Shown here one piece after another: positions 1 to 7,969 of a stretch of 64,000 bases of DNA. The DNA comes from Actinotalea caeni (GTDB taxonomy: Bacteria > Actinomycetota > Actinomycetes > Actinomycetales > Beutenbergiaceae), in NCBI RefSeq assembly GCF_009733795.1, contig NZ_WNXX01000011.1:62001-126000 (forward strand). The letters run 5' to 3'. Within the stretch, counting starts at the first letter, position 1; each line of letters starts with the position of its first letter. Made by a program: the position numbers and the translations under genes. The notes below the pieces were generated by a model. It was not told the origin of the DNA. It did not search any database and saw only the letters and a program-made list of their open reading frames with translations.

Positions 1-1
1 G

Positions 2-556
2 CTGTACGTGCTGCCGTGGGTGTGCGCGCCGCTCGCGCTCGGCGTGGTGTGGCGGTGGATCTTCGACCCTACCAACGGTGCGCTCAACGCCTTGCTGGGC
101 CGCCGCATCGAGTGGCTGGCCGACGTCGACCTCGCGCTGCCCTCGGTCGCGTTCGTGCAGGTGTGGTCCAGCGTCGGCTACATCTCGCTGTTCTTCCTCG
201 CCGGGCTGCAGCAGATCCCGGTCTCGGTCTACGAGGCGGCGAAGCTCGACGGCGCCGGACCGGTGCGCACGCTGTGGTCGATCACGCTGCCGCTGCTGCG
301 GCCGACGATGTTCTTCGTCACCGTCACCTCGATCATCTCCAGCTTCCAGGTGTTCGACACCGTGTATGCGATGACCGGTGGCGGGCCCCGGTTCACCACC
401 GACGTCATCGCCGCCCGCATCTACGACGAGGCGTTCGTCGCGCTGCGGCTCGGGCGCGCCGCCGCGATGGCGCTCGTGCTGTTCCTGCTGCTGGTCGCCG
501 TCACGCTCGTGCAGCAGCGCTACTTCCGCCGTCGCATCACCTACGACATGTCATGA
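2..556 (+). CDS. Sugar ABC transporter permease, MalF-type (5' partial)
   Basis: Integral membrane permease of a carbohydrate ABC importer. The gene enters the window already open: codons are in frame from base 2 and only the C-terminal ~184 residues are seen. The EAA loop that docks the ATPase is visible (YEAAKLDGAG followed by LWSITLPLL), and hydrophobic segments flank it. Its TGA overlaps the ATG of the next permease (ATGA), so the two are translated as a pair. The usual gene order would place a solute-binding lipoprotein upstream, outside the window. The substrate cannot be told from this part. No ATPase gene follows, as is common in actinobacteria that share one MsiK-type ATPase among importers. 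Confidence 0.9.
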   Translation: MYVLPWVCAPLALGVVWRWIFDPTNGALNALLGRRIEWLADVDLALPSVAFVQVWSSVGYISLFFLAGLQQIPVSVYEAAKLDGAGPVRTLWSITLPLLRPTMFFVTVTSIISSFQVFDTVYAMTGGGPRFTTDVIAARIYDEAFVALRLGRAAAMALVLFLLLVAVTLVQQRYFRRRITYDMS

Positions 557-1434
557 CCGACGCCACGACCCGCACCCCGACCCGGGCACGCGCGCCGCGC
601 TCGGCCGGCAGCGCGCGCCTGCTCGCGAACCTGCTCACCTACGCGTTCCTGCTCGCGGGCGCGCTGCTCATGGTCGCGCCGTTCCTGTTCTCGGTGATGA
701 CCTCGCTCAAGACGCCGCGGCAGTTCAACACCAGCTCCCCGCTGACGACGCCGGACCCGGTGACCACCGAGAACTACGTCTCGCTGTTCGGGGAGCGGTA
801 CGACTTCGTCGTCCCGATCGCGGTGACGGCGCAGGTCGTGCTCGTGCTCGTCGTCGGGCAGATGCTCACGTCGATCCTCGCCGCCTACGCGTTCGCGCAG
901 CTGCGCTTCCCGGGCCGGGACGCGATCTTCTGGGTGTACCTGTCGACGCTGATGATCCCCGCCGTCGTCACGATCATCCCGCTCTACGCGATGATGACGT
1001 CGCTTGGGCTCAAGAACAGCTTCGCCGGGCTGGTGGTGCCGTTCATGTTCGGCTCGCCCTACGCGATCTTCCTGCTGCGGGAGAACTTCCGGTCGACGCC
1101 GTCGGACGTGCTCGACGCCGCCCGGATCGACGGCGCCGGCGTGATGCGGCGGCTGTGGCAGGTGATGGTGCCGATGAACAAGCCGATCCTCGCCACGCTG
1201 CTGCTCATCACGGTCGTCAGCCAGTGGAACAACTTCATGTGGCCGCTGGTCATCGCGCCGCGGCCGGAGTGGCACGTCATCACGGTCGCGACGGCGGCGC
1301 TGCAGACCCAGTACAACGGCAACTGGACGCTCGTGATGGCCGCGACGACGATCGCGCTGGCCCCGCTGGTGGTGCTGTTCCTGATCTTCCAGAAGCAGAT
1401 CACCTCCAGCCTCGGGGTGACCGGGGTGCGCTGA
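553..1434 (+). CDS. Sugar ABC transporter permease, MalG-type
   Basis: Second permease of the importer, 293 residues, close to the usual length for MalG-type subunits. The start ATG at 553 overlaps the TGA of the preceding permease by four bases, which decides this start over longer in-frame extensions lacking any ribosome site. It has a basic N-terminus, a first membrane helix near residues 22-45, and the EAA loop (LDAARIDGAG then RRLWQVMVPM). The protein ends with the typical KQITSSLGVTGVR-type tail. It converges on the sigma factor gene with only 10 bases between stops. Substrate unknown; likely an oligosaccharide. Confidence 0.92.
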   Translation: MTDATTRTPTRARAPRSAGSARLLANLLTYAFLLAGALLMVAPFLFSVMTSLKTPRQFNTSSPLTTPDPVTTENYVSLFGERYDFVVPIAVTAQVVLVLVVGQMLTSILAAYAFAQLRFPGRDAIFWVYLSTLMIPAVVTIIPLYAMMTSLGLKNSFAGLVVPFMFGSPYAIFLLRENFRSTPSDVLDAARIDGAGVMRRLWQVMVPMNKPILATLLLITVVSQWNNFMWPLVIAPRPEWHVITVATAALQTQYNGNWTLVMAATTIALAPLVVLFLIFQKQITSSLGVTGVR

Positions 1435-1444
1435 GCCGCGGAGG

Positions 1445-2269
1445 TCAGCGCCGCGTGGTCGCCGCCTCCGGCGCACCCTCCAGCTCGCTGCGCAGCCGGG
1501 AGAGGATGCGGCTGAGCCAGCGGCTCACCTGCATCTGGGCGACGCCGAGGACCTCGCCGATCTCGCGCTGGGTCTGCTCCTCGACGAACCGCATGTGCAG
1601 GATGCGCCGCTCGCGCTCGTCGAGACGGCGCAGCAGCGGACCGAGCGTCACCCGCGCCTCGACCGACCCGAACGGGTCGACGTCGTCGGCGACGACGTCG
1701 CCGAGCGTGGAGCCCACGACGTCGTCGAGCGGCTGGTCGAGCGAGGTCGGGTCGAAGCAGCCGTAGGCCTGCAGCGCCTCGTCGTGCTCGGCGCGCGTGA
1801 TGCCGAGCTCCTCGCAGACCTCGCCGACCGCCGGCGGCCGGCCGAGCTCGAGCGTGAGGTGGTCGCGGACCGCCGCCAGCCGCCACTGCAGGTCCTGCAC
1901 CCGCCGCGGCGGGTGCACCATCCAGCTGCGGTCGCGGAAGTACCGCAGCACCTCGCCGCGGATCGTCGGCACCGCGTAGCTGAGCAGGTCGTGGCGCAGG
2001 GTGGGGTCGAAGCGGTGCACGGCCTTGGTGAGGCCCTCGCAGGCGACCTGCTCGAGGTCCTCCAGCGGCACGCCGCGGCCCCGGTACCGCGCGGCGACGG
2101 CGCGCGCGACCCGGATGTTCAGCGCGATCAGCCGCTCGAGGGCGGCGCGCCGCTCCTCGGGGTCCTGCGTCTCGTGGGCCAGGCGCGCGAGCCGGTCGGT
2201 CTCGGCTGCGCGCTCGTCGCGGGTGAGGTCGTGCTCGGCACGGGCAAGGGGTCGGACTGGCGTGGCCAT
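1445..2269 (-). CDS. RNA polymerase sigma factor, SigB/SigF family
   Basis: Alternative sigma factor of the general-stress/sporulation type, 274 residues. Region 2 is visible around residues 66-113 (GVPLEDLEQVACEGL, then SYAVPTIRGEVLRYFRD), region 3 in the middle (QDLQWRLAAVRDHL, with GRPPAVGEVCEELG) and region 4 as a helix-turn-helix near residues 217-261 (LDERERRILHMRF, then QREIGEVLGVAQMQVSRWL). Start ATG at 2269 is preceded by a GGAGA ribosome site. SigB/SigF genes often sit beside an RsbW-type anti-sigma kinase gene; none is next to this one, so any partner-switching control must be encoded elsewhere. The nearest upstream neighbour on the same strand is an SRPBCC protein. Confidence 0.93.
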   Translation of the reverse strand: MATPVRPLARAEHDLTRDERAAETDRLARLAHETQDPEERRAALERLIALNIRVARAVAARYRGRGVPLEDLEQVACEGLTKAVHRFDPTLRHDLLSYAVPTIRGEVLRYFRDRSWMVHPPRRVQDLQWRLAAVRDHLTLELGRPPAVGEVCEELGITRAEHDEALQAYGCFDPTSLDQPLDDVVGSTLGDVVADDVDPFGSVEARVTLGPLLRRLDERERRILHMRFVEEQTQREIGEVLGVAQMQVSRWLSRILSRLRSELEGAPEAATTRR

Positions 2270-2341
2270 GGTCTCCGACTTCCGTCAGGAGTGGCTCGCC
2301 GTGGTCTCCAGCGAGGACGTCTCCCTATGAACGTACGCGCT

Positions 2342-2773
2342 TCAACGCCGTTCCGCTACGTGTGCGAGACGTCTGAGCGATTCCACGTTGCGCCAGGCGA
2401 TCAGCGGCGCCCGCACCGGCTTCGGCATCAGCCGACCCGGGCCCTTGACGGCGTCCTCCTCGATCTCGACGAGGGTGCCGCCGTCCTGGGGCGTCAGCGT
2501 GATGACGACGTCCGCCTCGCCGGCGGGCCAGCCGCGCGCCCGCAGCCGCAGCATCCGGCCGGGCTCGCACGCCCGCACAACCGTCTCGTCGTCGATGAGC
2601 GCCGGCCACAGGCCGACGCTGTGGTGCAGCTTCGAGCCGGGCGCGGGCCAGGTGTCGTCCACCTCGCGCATACGGGCCGCGCCGACCACCCAGAGCGGAT
2701 ACATCCAGCCGTCGGCGAGCACCTCCCAGACCTGCTCCGGCGGGACCTTCACCAGGCGGCGGGTGCGGCTCAC
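2342..2773 (-). CDS. SRPBCC family protein (polyketide cyclase/START-like fold)
   Basis: Small cytoplasmic protein of 143 residues with the SRPBCC ligand-binding fold. The N-terminal pattern VKVPPEQVWEVLADGWMYPLW is cut here to its key parts: VPPEQVW at the first helix and YPLWV at the first turn. It continues with a GxxL-type strand, VVITLTPQDGGTLVEI, and ends in a C-terminal helix. GTG at 2773 is chosen because a GAGGGGT ribosome site lies about 7 bases upstream; longer readings run into the 28-bp repeat array. The ligand is unknown; such proteins bind hydrophobic molecules. It lies between the sigma factor gene and the repeat array. Confidence 0.82.
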   Translation of the reverse strand: MSRTRRLVKVPPEQVWEVLADGWMYPLWVVGAARMREVDDTWPAPGSKLHHSVGLWPALIDDETVVRACEPGRMLRLRARGWPAGEADVVITLTPQDGGTLVEIEEDAVKGPGRLMPKPVRAPLIAWRNVESLRRLAHVAERR

Positions 2774-2854
2774 GGTCGGACCCCTCGAGCGTTGTCGGCC
2801 ATGTCCTTCAGGTTCCCACGCAGCGCGGATGCATGCACCGCGGACGGGGCGGGC

Positions 2855-2994
2855 AGTGGGACCGAGGTCCGGCGGAACGTGTGGTGAGACCTGGGGGCGG
2901 CAGGAAGTGTGGTGAGACCCGGAGGCGGCACACAGTGCGGTGGAACCCGGAGGCGGCACGAAGTGCGGTGAAACCTGGAGGCGGCGGGTTCCGG
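2855..2994. repeat. 28-bp tandem repeat array, family A, locus 1 (five copies)
   Basis: Five head-to-tail units with an exact 28-base period. The GGTGAGACC-like core recurs at 2883, 2911, 2939 and 2967, with a degenerate first copy at 2855. On the minus strand the unit reads GGTTTCACCGCACTTCGTGC followed by CGCCTCCG. The same unit occurs in the opposite orientation at 48725-48920. There are no spacers, so it is not a CRISPR array, and 28 is not a multiple of three. It lies in the 412-base gap between the SRPBCC gene and the dehydrogenase gene, upstream of both. Confidence 0.9.
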
Positions 2995-2996
2995 GC

Positions 2997-3045
2997 GCTC
3001 GATCGCGCGACAACCGGTTGCGACCACCCTCCTGCGCGATCGAGC
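2997..3045. repeat. REP-like inverted repeat with internal palindrome
   Basis: Arms GCTCGATCGCGC (2997-3008) and GCGCGATCGAGC (3034-3045) are exact reverse complements of 12 bases around a 25-base loop. The loop itself contains the perfect palindrome CAACCGGTTG (3011-3020). It directly abuts the 28-bp repeat array. A second hairpin (CCCACCCGC / GCGGGTGGG, 3100-3124) lies further on. The rest of the gap up to 3185 shows only a ribosome site for the dehydrogenase. Confidence 0.75.
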
Positions 3046-3185
3046 GACGGGTGTCCGCCGTCGCCCGACCCCGCGTGTGGCTCGGCAGGGAGGCGCGCGC
3101 CCACCCGCCGACCGCGCGGGTGGGTGACCGCGCGCGGTTCGGGGTACCGGGAGCAGGACCCGGACCACGAGCACGAGGAGATCCC

Positions 3186-4373
3186 ATGAAGGCCGTGACC
3201 TGGCAAGGCCGTCGCGACATGCAGGTGACCGACGTCCCCGACCCGCGCATCGAGGAGCCGACCGACGCCGTCGTGCGGATCACCTCGACCGGGCTGTGCG
3301 GCTCCGACCTGCACCTGTACGACCCGTTCACCCCGTTCATGGAGCCCGGCGACGTCGTCGGCCACGAACCCATGGGCGTCGTCGAGGAGGTCGGCGCCGA
3401 GGTGAGCCGTCTCAAGCCGGGCGACCGCGTCGTCGTCCCGTTCAACGTCAGCTGCGGCACCTGCTGGACGTGCTCGCGCGGGCTGCACAGCCAGTGCGAG
3501 ACCACCCAGAACCGCGACCAGGGCACCGGCGCGAGCCTGTTCGGCTACAGCAAGCTCTACGGCCAGGTGCCTGGCGGGCAGGCGGAGGCGATGCGGGTGC
3601 CGTTCGCCGACACGCTGCCGATCGTGGTGCCCGACGGCCCGCCGGACGACCGGTTCCTCTACCTGTCCGACGTGCTCCCGACGGCGTGGCAGGCGGTCGA
3701 GTACGCGGGCGTGCCCGACGGCGGCTCGCTCCTCGTGCTCGGCGCCGGCCCGATCGGCGACATGACCGCCCGCATCGCGGCACGCCGCGGGCTGCGCGTC
3801 ATCGTCGTGGACCGGGTCGCGGAGCGGCTGCAGCGCGTGACGGCGCGCGGCGGCACCGCGATCGACCTCGACGAGGTGGGGGCCGACCAGCTGGCCGAGC
3901 AGGTGCGCGACCTCACGGACGGCCGCGGCACCGACGCGGTGGTCGACGCCGTCGGCATGGAGGCGCACGGCTCGCCGGTCGCCGAGACGATGCAGAAGGC
4001 GCTCGCCGTGCTGCCCAAGGCGGCGGAGGCGGCGGTGCTCAAGAACGCCGGCCTCGACCGGCTCGCGGCCCTGCACCAGGCGATCGAGTGCGTGCGGCGC
4101 GGTGGCACGATCTCGATCGTCGGCGTCTACGGGGGTGCCGCGGACCCGCTGCCGATGATGCAGATGTTCGACAAGCAGGTCACGGTCCGGATGGGGCAGG
4201 CGAACGTGCGCCGCTGGAGCGACGACATCCTCGACCTGCTGCGGCAGGACGAGGACGTGCTCGGCGTCGAGTCCTTCGCCACCCACCACCTCCCGCTCGA
4301 GAAGGCCCCGTGGGCCTACTCGACGTTCCGCGACAAGGGCGACGGGATGGTCAAGGCGGTCTTCACGCTCTGA
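3186..4373 (+). CDS. Zinc-dependent alcohol dehydrogenase (medium-chain, formaldehyde dehydrogenase-like)
   Basis: NAD(P)-dependent medium-chain dehydrogenase of 395 residues that oxidises an alcohol or hydroxymethyl adduct. Catalytic zinc ligands are C38 (TGLCGSD), H60 and E61 (VGHEPMG). Structural zinc cysteines are C90, C93, C96 and C104. The dinucleotide-binding motif GAGPIG is at residues 186-191. The length and the insertion after residue 200 (AETMQKALAVLPKAAEAAVL) resemble the glutathione-independent formaldehyde dehydrogenase branch rather than simple alcohol dehydrogenases. ATG at 3186 follows a GAGGAGA ribosome site. It is a single-gene unit ending in a strong hairpin terminator. 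The exact substrate cannot be assigned. Confidence 0.92.
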   Translation: MKAVTWQGRRDMQVTDVPDPRIEEPTDAVVRITSTGLCGSDLHLYDPFTPFMEPGDVVGHEPMGVVEEVGAEVSRLKPGDRVVVPFNVSCGTCWTCSRGLHSQCETTQNRDQGTGASLFGYSKLYGQVPGGQAEAMRVPFADTLPIVVPDGPPDDRFLYLSDVLPTAWQAVEYAGVPDGGSLLVLGAGPIGDMTARIAARRGLRVIVVDRVAERLQRVTARGGTAIDLDEVGADQLAEQVRDLTDGRGTDAVVDAVGMEAHGSPVAETMQKALAVLPKAAEAAVLKNAGLDRLAALHQAIECVRRGGTISIVGVYGGAADPLPMMQMFDKQVTVRMGQANVRRWSDDILDLLRQDEDVLGVESFATHHLPLEKAPWAYSTFRDKGDGMVKAVFTL

Positions 4374-4378
4374 GCGGT

Positions 4379-4445
4379 CGTCCCGCCCGGACCTCGGGGC
4401 CGGGCGGGACGGGCGGCGCGTGCGGCACCTCTGTGTCGCACGCGC
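4379..4445. terminator. Double hairpin, probable bidirectional terminator
   Basis: First hairpin: CGTCCCGCCCGG (4379-4390) pairs exactly with CCGGGCGGGACG (4400-4411) around a 9-base loop. Second hairpin: GCGCGTGCG (4416-4424) pairs with CGCACGCGC (4437-4445). It lies between the convergent stops of the dehydrogenase (4373) and the Rieske oxidoreductase (4484). Confidence 0.75.
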
Positions 4446-4483
4446 TCGCATCAGGCGTGCAGCACCCCGCGACGCCGCGCACG

Positions 4484-5901
4484 TCAGACCCGGCGCAGCC
4501 CGCAGGTGGCGGGGGCGTCGAGGACCGAGCCGTCCTCGGCGAACCGGGAGCCGTGCAGCGGGCAGTCCCAGCTGCGCTCGGCGTCGTTCCAGCGCACCGC
4601 TCCGCCGAGGTGGGTGCACACGCGCGAGACGTCGTGACGCGGCTCCGCGCCGGCGTCGGGGCCGCCGAGCAACGGGCGCAGCCAGCCCCCGACCAGGTGC
4701 ACGCCGACGGTGGCGTTGAGCCGGAGCGCCTCGCCCGCGCCCGCGAGCTCGCGGCCCCGCCAGGGCTCCAGCAGGTCGACCCAGCCCGGCTGCCGCCCCG
4801 TCAGCCGGCCGGCGAGCGCCATCGCGGCCGCCACCCCGTTGGTGAAGCCCCACTTCGAGTAGCCGCCGGCGACCAGCAGGTGCTCGGCGCCAGGCAGCAG
4901 CGGCCCCGCGAACGGCAGCCCGTGGGCGGTGCCGTGGTCCTGCGCCGACCAGGCGTGCGTCTCCAGCGCTCCTGGCCAGTGCCGCGCGGTCCAGTCCCGC
5001 AGCCGGTCCAGGTGGGTGCTCTCGGCGGCGCCGCGGCCGGTCACGTGGCCCTCGCCGCCCACCAGCAGCAGCGGCTCGCCGTCGCGCTCCGCGGCCCGCA
5101 GCGACCGCGAGGGCTGGTCCGCCGAGAGGAACATCCCGTCGGGCGGCAGGACGCCGCGGAAGGAGACGAGGTAGGAGCGCCGCGGCTCCATCCGCGTGAA
5201 GAACCCGCCGCGGTCGAGGATCGGCATCCCGGTCGCGAGCACCACGGTGCCCGCGGTCACCTCGCCGGCGTCGGTCCGCAGCCGCACGGGGCCGGACCCG
5301 GACGCCCCGAGCACCCGCACCCCCTCGTGCACGGTCGCGCCCTGCGCGCGGGCCGCGTCGGTCAGCGCCGTCGTCAGCGCGACGGGGTCGGTCTGCACCT
5401 GGTCGTCGAGCCGCACGCCGCCACGCGTCGGGAACGGCAGCCCGACGTCGGGCTCCCACCGCACCGGCAGCCCCGCGGCGCGCGCGGCCTCGAGCTCCTC
5501 GCGCGCCGTCGACCCCCCGACGCCCCGACCGCGAACGTGAGGGCGGGCACGCGCTGCAGCGGCACGCCCCGGCTCTCGCACAGCTCGACGAGCCAGGCCT
5601 GGGCGTCGCGATTCGCGTCGACGTAGCGTCGCACCGCCTCCTGCGGCTGCCGCTGCCCGATCGTCGAGAGCCTGGTGCCCTGCAGCAGGCTGATCTTCGC
5701 GGTGCTGGCCCCGGTGGTGCCCGCGCTCACCGTGCGCCCCTCGAGCACCGCCACCGAGACCCCGGCGCGGGCGAGCAGCACCGCGGTGGTCAGGCCGGTC
5801 AGCCCGGCGCCGACGACCGCCACGTCCACCGTGTCCGGCGGCGCCGGTCCGTCGGTCTGCGGCCCCGGGGCCCCGTCACGCCACATCGACAACGCAGTCA
5901 T
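4484..5901 (-). pseudogene. FAD-dependent oxidoreductase with C-terminal Rieske domain, frameshifted
   Basis: A D-amino-acid-oxidase-like flavoprotein fused to a Rieske [2Fe-2S] domain. The N-terminal part (5901 to about 5520) reads VDVAVVGAGLTGLTTAVLLA, the FAD dinucleotide fold, and then TTGASTAKISLLQG. The remainder is in another frame (about 5515 down to 4484) and holds the FAD C-terminal part (GGYSKWGFTNG) and the Rieske ligands CTHLGG and CPLHGS. The frame changes at a run of six C (5513-5518); one extra base there would restore a single protein of about 472 residues. Either the gene is broken or one base of a homopolymer was lost in sequencing. Both halves look well conserved, which favours a sequencing slip or a recent mutation. 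Confidence 0.85.
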
Positions 5902-5928
5902 GCGTCCCGGTACCCCCTGCCCTCGTCC

Positions 5929-6789
5929 TCACACCGCCGGTGGGTCCGGCCGCGCCACCCCGACGGCGTCCGCGATCGCCATCGCGTCGCCCGGTGCGTG
6001 CACCTTCGCGTCGTTGTCGAGGTAGACGAGCACCTGCTCGACGTCGTCGCGCGCCGCCCAGTCCCGGATCCGCTGCGCCCACGCCGCGATCTCCTCGGGC
6101 CGGTACCCGCTGGTGTAGAGCTCGTCGCCGCCGTGCAGCCGCACGTAGACGTGGTCGGCCGTGACGGCGTCGATCGTCGGCCACAGCCCGGCGCCGTCGG
6201 AGACCACGACGGCCACCCGGTGCTCGCGGCACAGCGCGAGGAAGGCCTCGTCCTGGTACGACGGGTGCCGCACCTCGATCGCGTGCCGCAGCGGGCGGTC
6301 GGCGCGGCGCGCCCGGGTCCAGGGCGTGAGGCCGTTCTTGAGGAGCGGGTCGAGCCGGCCCGCCCGCGCCAGCCGCGCGGCGTCGCCCTCGGTGCGCGGC
6401 AGCTGCGCGAAGAACGCCGCGAGCCGGTCCGGCTCGAACGTGTCGCGCGCCGGCAGCTGCCACAGGAACGGGCCGAGCCGGTCGCCCAGCAGCAGCGGAC
6501 CGCTGGCGAAGAAGGTGCCGAGCGCGGCCCCGGGGTCGCGCAGCCGCTTCATGTGGGTGACGAACCGCGGTCCCTTGACCGCCATCACGGTGTCGGCCGG
6601 CACCTGCTCGGCCCAGGCCAGCCAGCTCGACGGGCGCTGCAGCGAGTAGAACGAGCCGTTGACCTCGATCGTGCGCATGCGGGCCGCCAGGTACGGCAGC
6701 TCGAGCCGCTGCGGCAGGCCGCGCGGGTAGAAGGTGCCGCGCCAGCCGGGGTACCGCCACCCCGAGACCCCGATCCGCACGTCGGTCAC
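5929..6789 (-). CDS. DUF72 family protein
   Basis: Protein of 286 residues of the DUF72 family, a TIM-barrel fold of unclear function. Family marks are VRIGVSGWRYPGWRGTFYP at the N-terminus, TIEVNGSFY, FAVKxxRFVTHMKRL-like MAVKGPRFVTHMKRL, AIEVRHPSYQDE and the C-terminal VYLDNDAKVHAPGDA. GTG at 6789 is chosen from the GGGAGGTG ribosome site immediately upstream and because the conserved VRIGVSGW begins at residue 4. It is oriented like the frameshifted oxidoreductase downstream, 27 bases away, so the two may be co-transcribed. It is divergent from the GNAT gene. Confidence 0.9.
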   Translation of the reverse strand: MTDVRIGVSGWRYPGWRGTFYPRGLPQRLELPYLAARMRTIEVNGSFYSLQRPSSWLAWAEQVPADTVMAVKGPRFVTHMKRLRDPGAALGTFFASGPLLLGDRLGPFLWQLPARDTFEPDRLAAFFAQLPRTEGDAARLARAGRLDPLLKNGLTPWTRARRADRPLRHAIEVRHPSYQDEAFLALCREHRVAVVVSDGAGLWPTIDAVTADHVYVRLHGGDELYTSGYRPEEIAAWAQRIRDWAARDDVEQVLVYLDNDAKVHAPGDAMAIADAVGVARPDPPAV

Positions 6790-6891
6790 ACCGGCACCTC
6801 CCGCTCCCGATGCTGGGCCCTGCCGCCTGGCCGCGCAAGGTACCGGGCGGGGGTCGGGCGGCGCGCGTCGTCGGCACCCGCGCCGGCTCGG

Positions 6892-6906
6892 TACCGTGCC
6901 GGGGTG
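6892..6906 (+). promoter_or_regulatory. Leaderless-type -10 box of the GNAT gene
   Basis: TACCGT (6892-6897) lies exactly six bases before the GTG start at 6904 and no ribosome site is present, as expected for a leaderless transcript in actinobacteria. Confidence 0.6.
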
Positions 6907-7428
6907 GCCGCACCCGTCCCGACGATCCGCCCCACGGGCCCCGAGGACGCGCACGCCTGGTGCGCGTTCGTCGCGCGCGAGCAGACCCGGACCTACCGCG
7001 ACGTGATGCCGCCGGACTTCGGGACGCACCGGCTCGCGCAGGTCGAGGCCGACGCCGTCGAGCTCGCCGCCGAGATCGCGACCGGGCGGCAGCGCGTCGT
7101 CCAGGCGGAGGTCGACGGCGAGATCGTCGGCGCCGCGAAGGCCGGCCGGGCGCCGGCGGCGTGGGAGATCGCCGAGGGCTTCGTGCCGGTGCCGGCGGAC
7201 CAGCAGCTCGACCGGCTCTACCTGCACCCCGACCACCACGGCACCGGGCTGGCGGACCGGCTGCTGGCCGAGGTGGTGCTGCCCGGCCCGGTGTACCTGT
7301 GGCTGATCCACGGCAACACGCGCGCCGAGCGCTTCTACGCCCGCCGCGGCTTCCGCATGCTGCCGGAGGACTTCGTCTCCGGCCCCACCTGGGGCAACGT
7401 CGTCATGCGCCGCATGCTGCGCGACTGA
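6904..7428 (+). CDS. GNAT family N-acetyltransferase
   Basis: Acetyl-CoA-dependent acetyltransferase of 174 residues. The acetyl-CoA loop appears as LYLHPDHHGTGLADRLL, a good match to the Q/RxxGxG/A pattern, and the C-terminal NTRAERFYARRGF motif is typical. The GTG at 6904 has no Shine-Dalgarno site but has a TACCGT box six bases upstream. The substrate is unknown; neighbours give no hint. The gene converges on the lipoprotein gene at 7438. Confidence 0.9.
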   Translation: MAAPVPTIRPTGPEDAHAWCAFVAREQTRTYRDVMPPDFGTHRLAQVEADAVELAAEIATGRQRVVQAEVDGEIVGAAKAGRAPAAWEIAEGFVPVPADQQLDRLYLHPDHHGTGLADRLLAEVVLPGPVYLWLIHGNTRAERFYARRGFRMLPEDFVSGPTWGNVVMRRMLRD

Positions 7429-7437
7429 CGGCGGAGG

Positions 7438-7902
7438 TCAGGCGGTCGCGGCGTCCGACGGCGCGGGCTCGGTCGGGCTCGCGCAGTAGAACAGCGGCTC
7501 CTCGCCCTTGCCGTGGTAGACGTACGGCTCGCCGTCGACCGTGAGCACGAGGCGCGCGCCGGGCACGAGCGCCTGCGTGTAGTGCTGCCCGGGCTGCGGG
7601 CAGCCGATCGAGCCGTCGGACCACGTGACCTCCTCGAGCGGCCCCACCTCGATCGCCTCGGGGTCGACGCCCAGCCGCTCGGCGAGGTCCTCGACCGCGG
7701 CCTGGGCGCGCTCGTCGAGGGGCCCGGACGGCGTGGGGTCGGTCTCGGGGTCCGTGGTCGGCTCCTCGGTCTCGGGGGTGAGCGTGGTGACGCCCTCGCC
7801 GGGCGTCGGGTCGTCGTCGGGCGGCGTCGGCTGGCACGCGCCGAGCGCGGCGGCTGCGAGCGCGACCGTCGCGAGCAGTCCGAGCACCCCGCGGTTGCGC
7901 AT
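7438..7902 (-). CDS. Small lipoprotein of unknown function
   Basis: 154 residues with a lipoprotein signal peptide (MRNRGVLGLLATVALAAAA) and lipobox LGAC, so it should be anchored outside the membrane. A threonine/proline/aspartate/glutamate-rich linker of about 35 residues follows, then a compact domain (residues ~62-140) with GCPQPGQ and FYCASP containing two cysteines that could pair. No function is recognised. A TACAGT box lies five bases before the ATG, with a weak GAGG between, so expression may be leaderless. It sits downstream of the thu-like operon with a 67-base gap. Confidence 0.85.
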   Translation of the reverse strand: MRNRGVLGLLATVALAAAALGACQPTPPDDDPTPGEGVTTLTPETEEPTTDPETDPTPSGPLDERAQAAVEDLAERLGVDPEAIEVGPLEEVTWSDGSIGCPQPGQHYTQALVPGARLVLTVDGEPYVYHGKGEEPLFYCASPTEPAPSDAATA

Positions 7903-7969
7903 GCCTCACTGTAGGCAGATCGGGTGCGCCGTCGCCCGACCCTTGGGGCAGCCGTGACGCAACCGTTGC

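Noticed and set aside
2270-2341. Search for a SigB/SigF-type promoter (GTTT...GGGTAT) in front of the sigma factor gene
   Set aside because: Only a loose GTTGAA and TAGGGA pair is visible on the minus strand; the match is too weak to call autoregulation.
2833-3189. Open frames through the 28-bp array that could encode repeat proteins
   Set aside because: The period of 28 is not a multiple of three, so each unit shifts frame; no ribosome site or conserved peptide appears.
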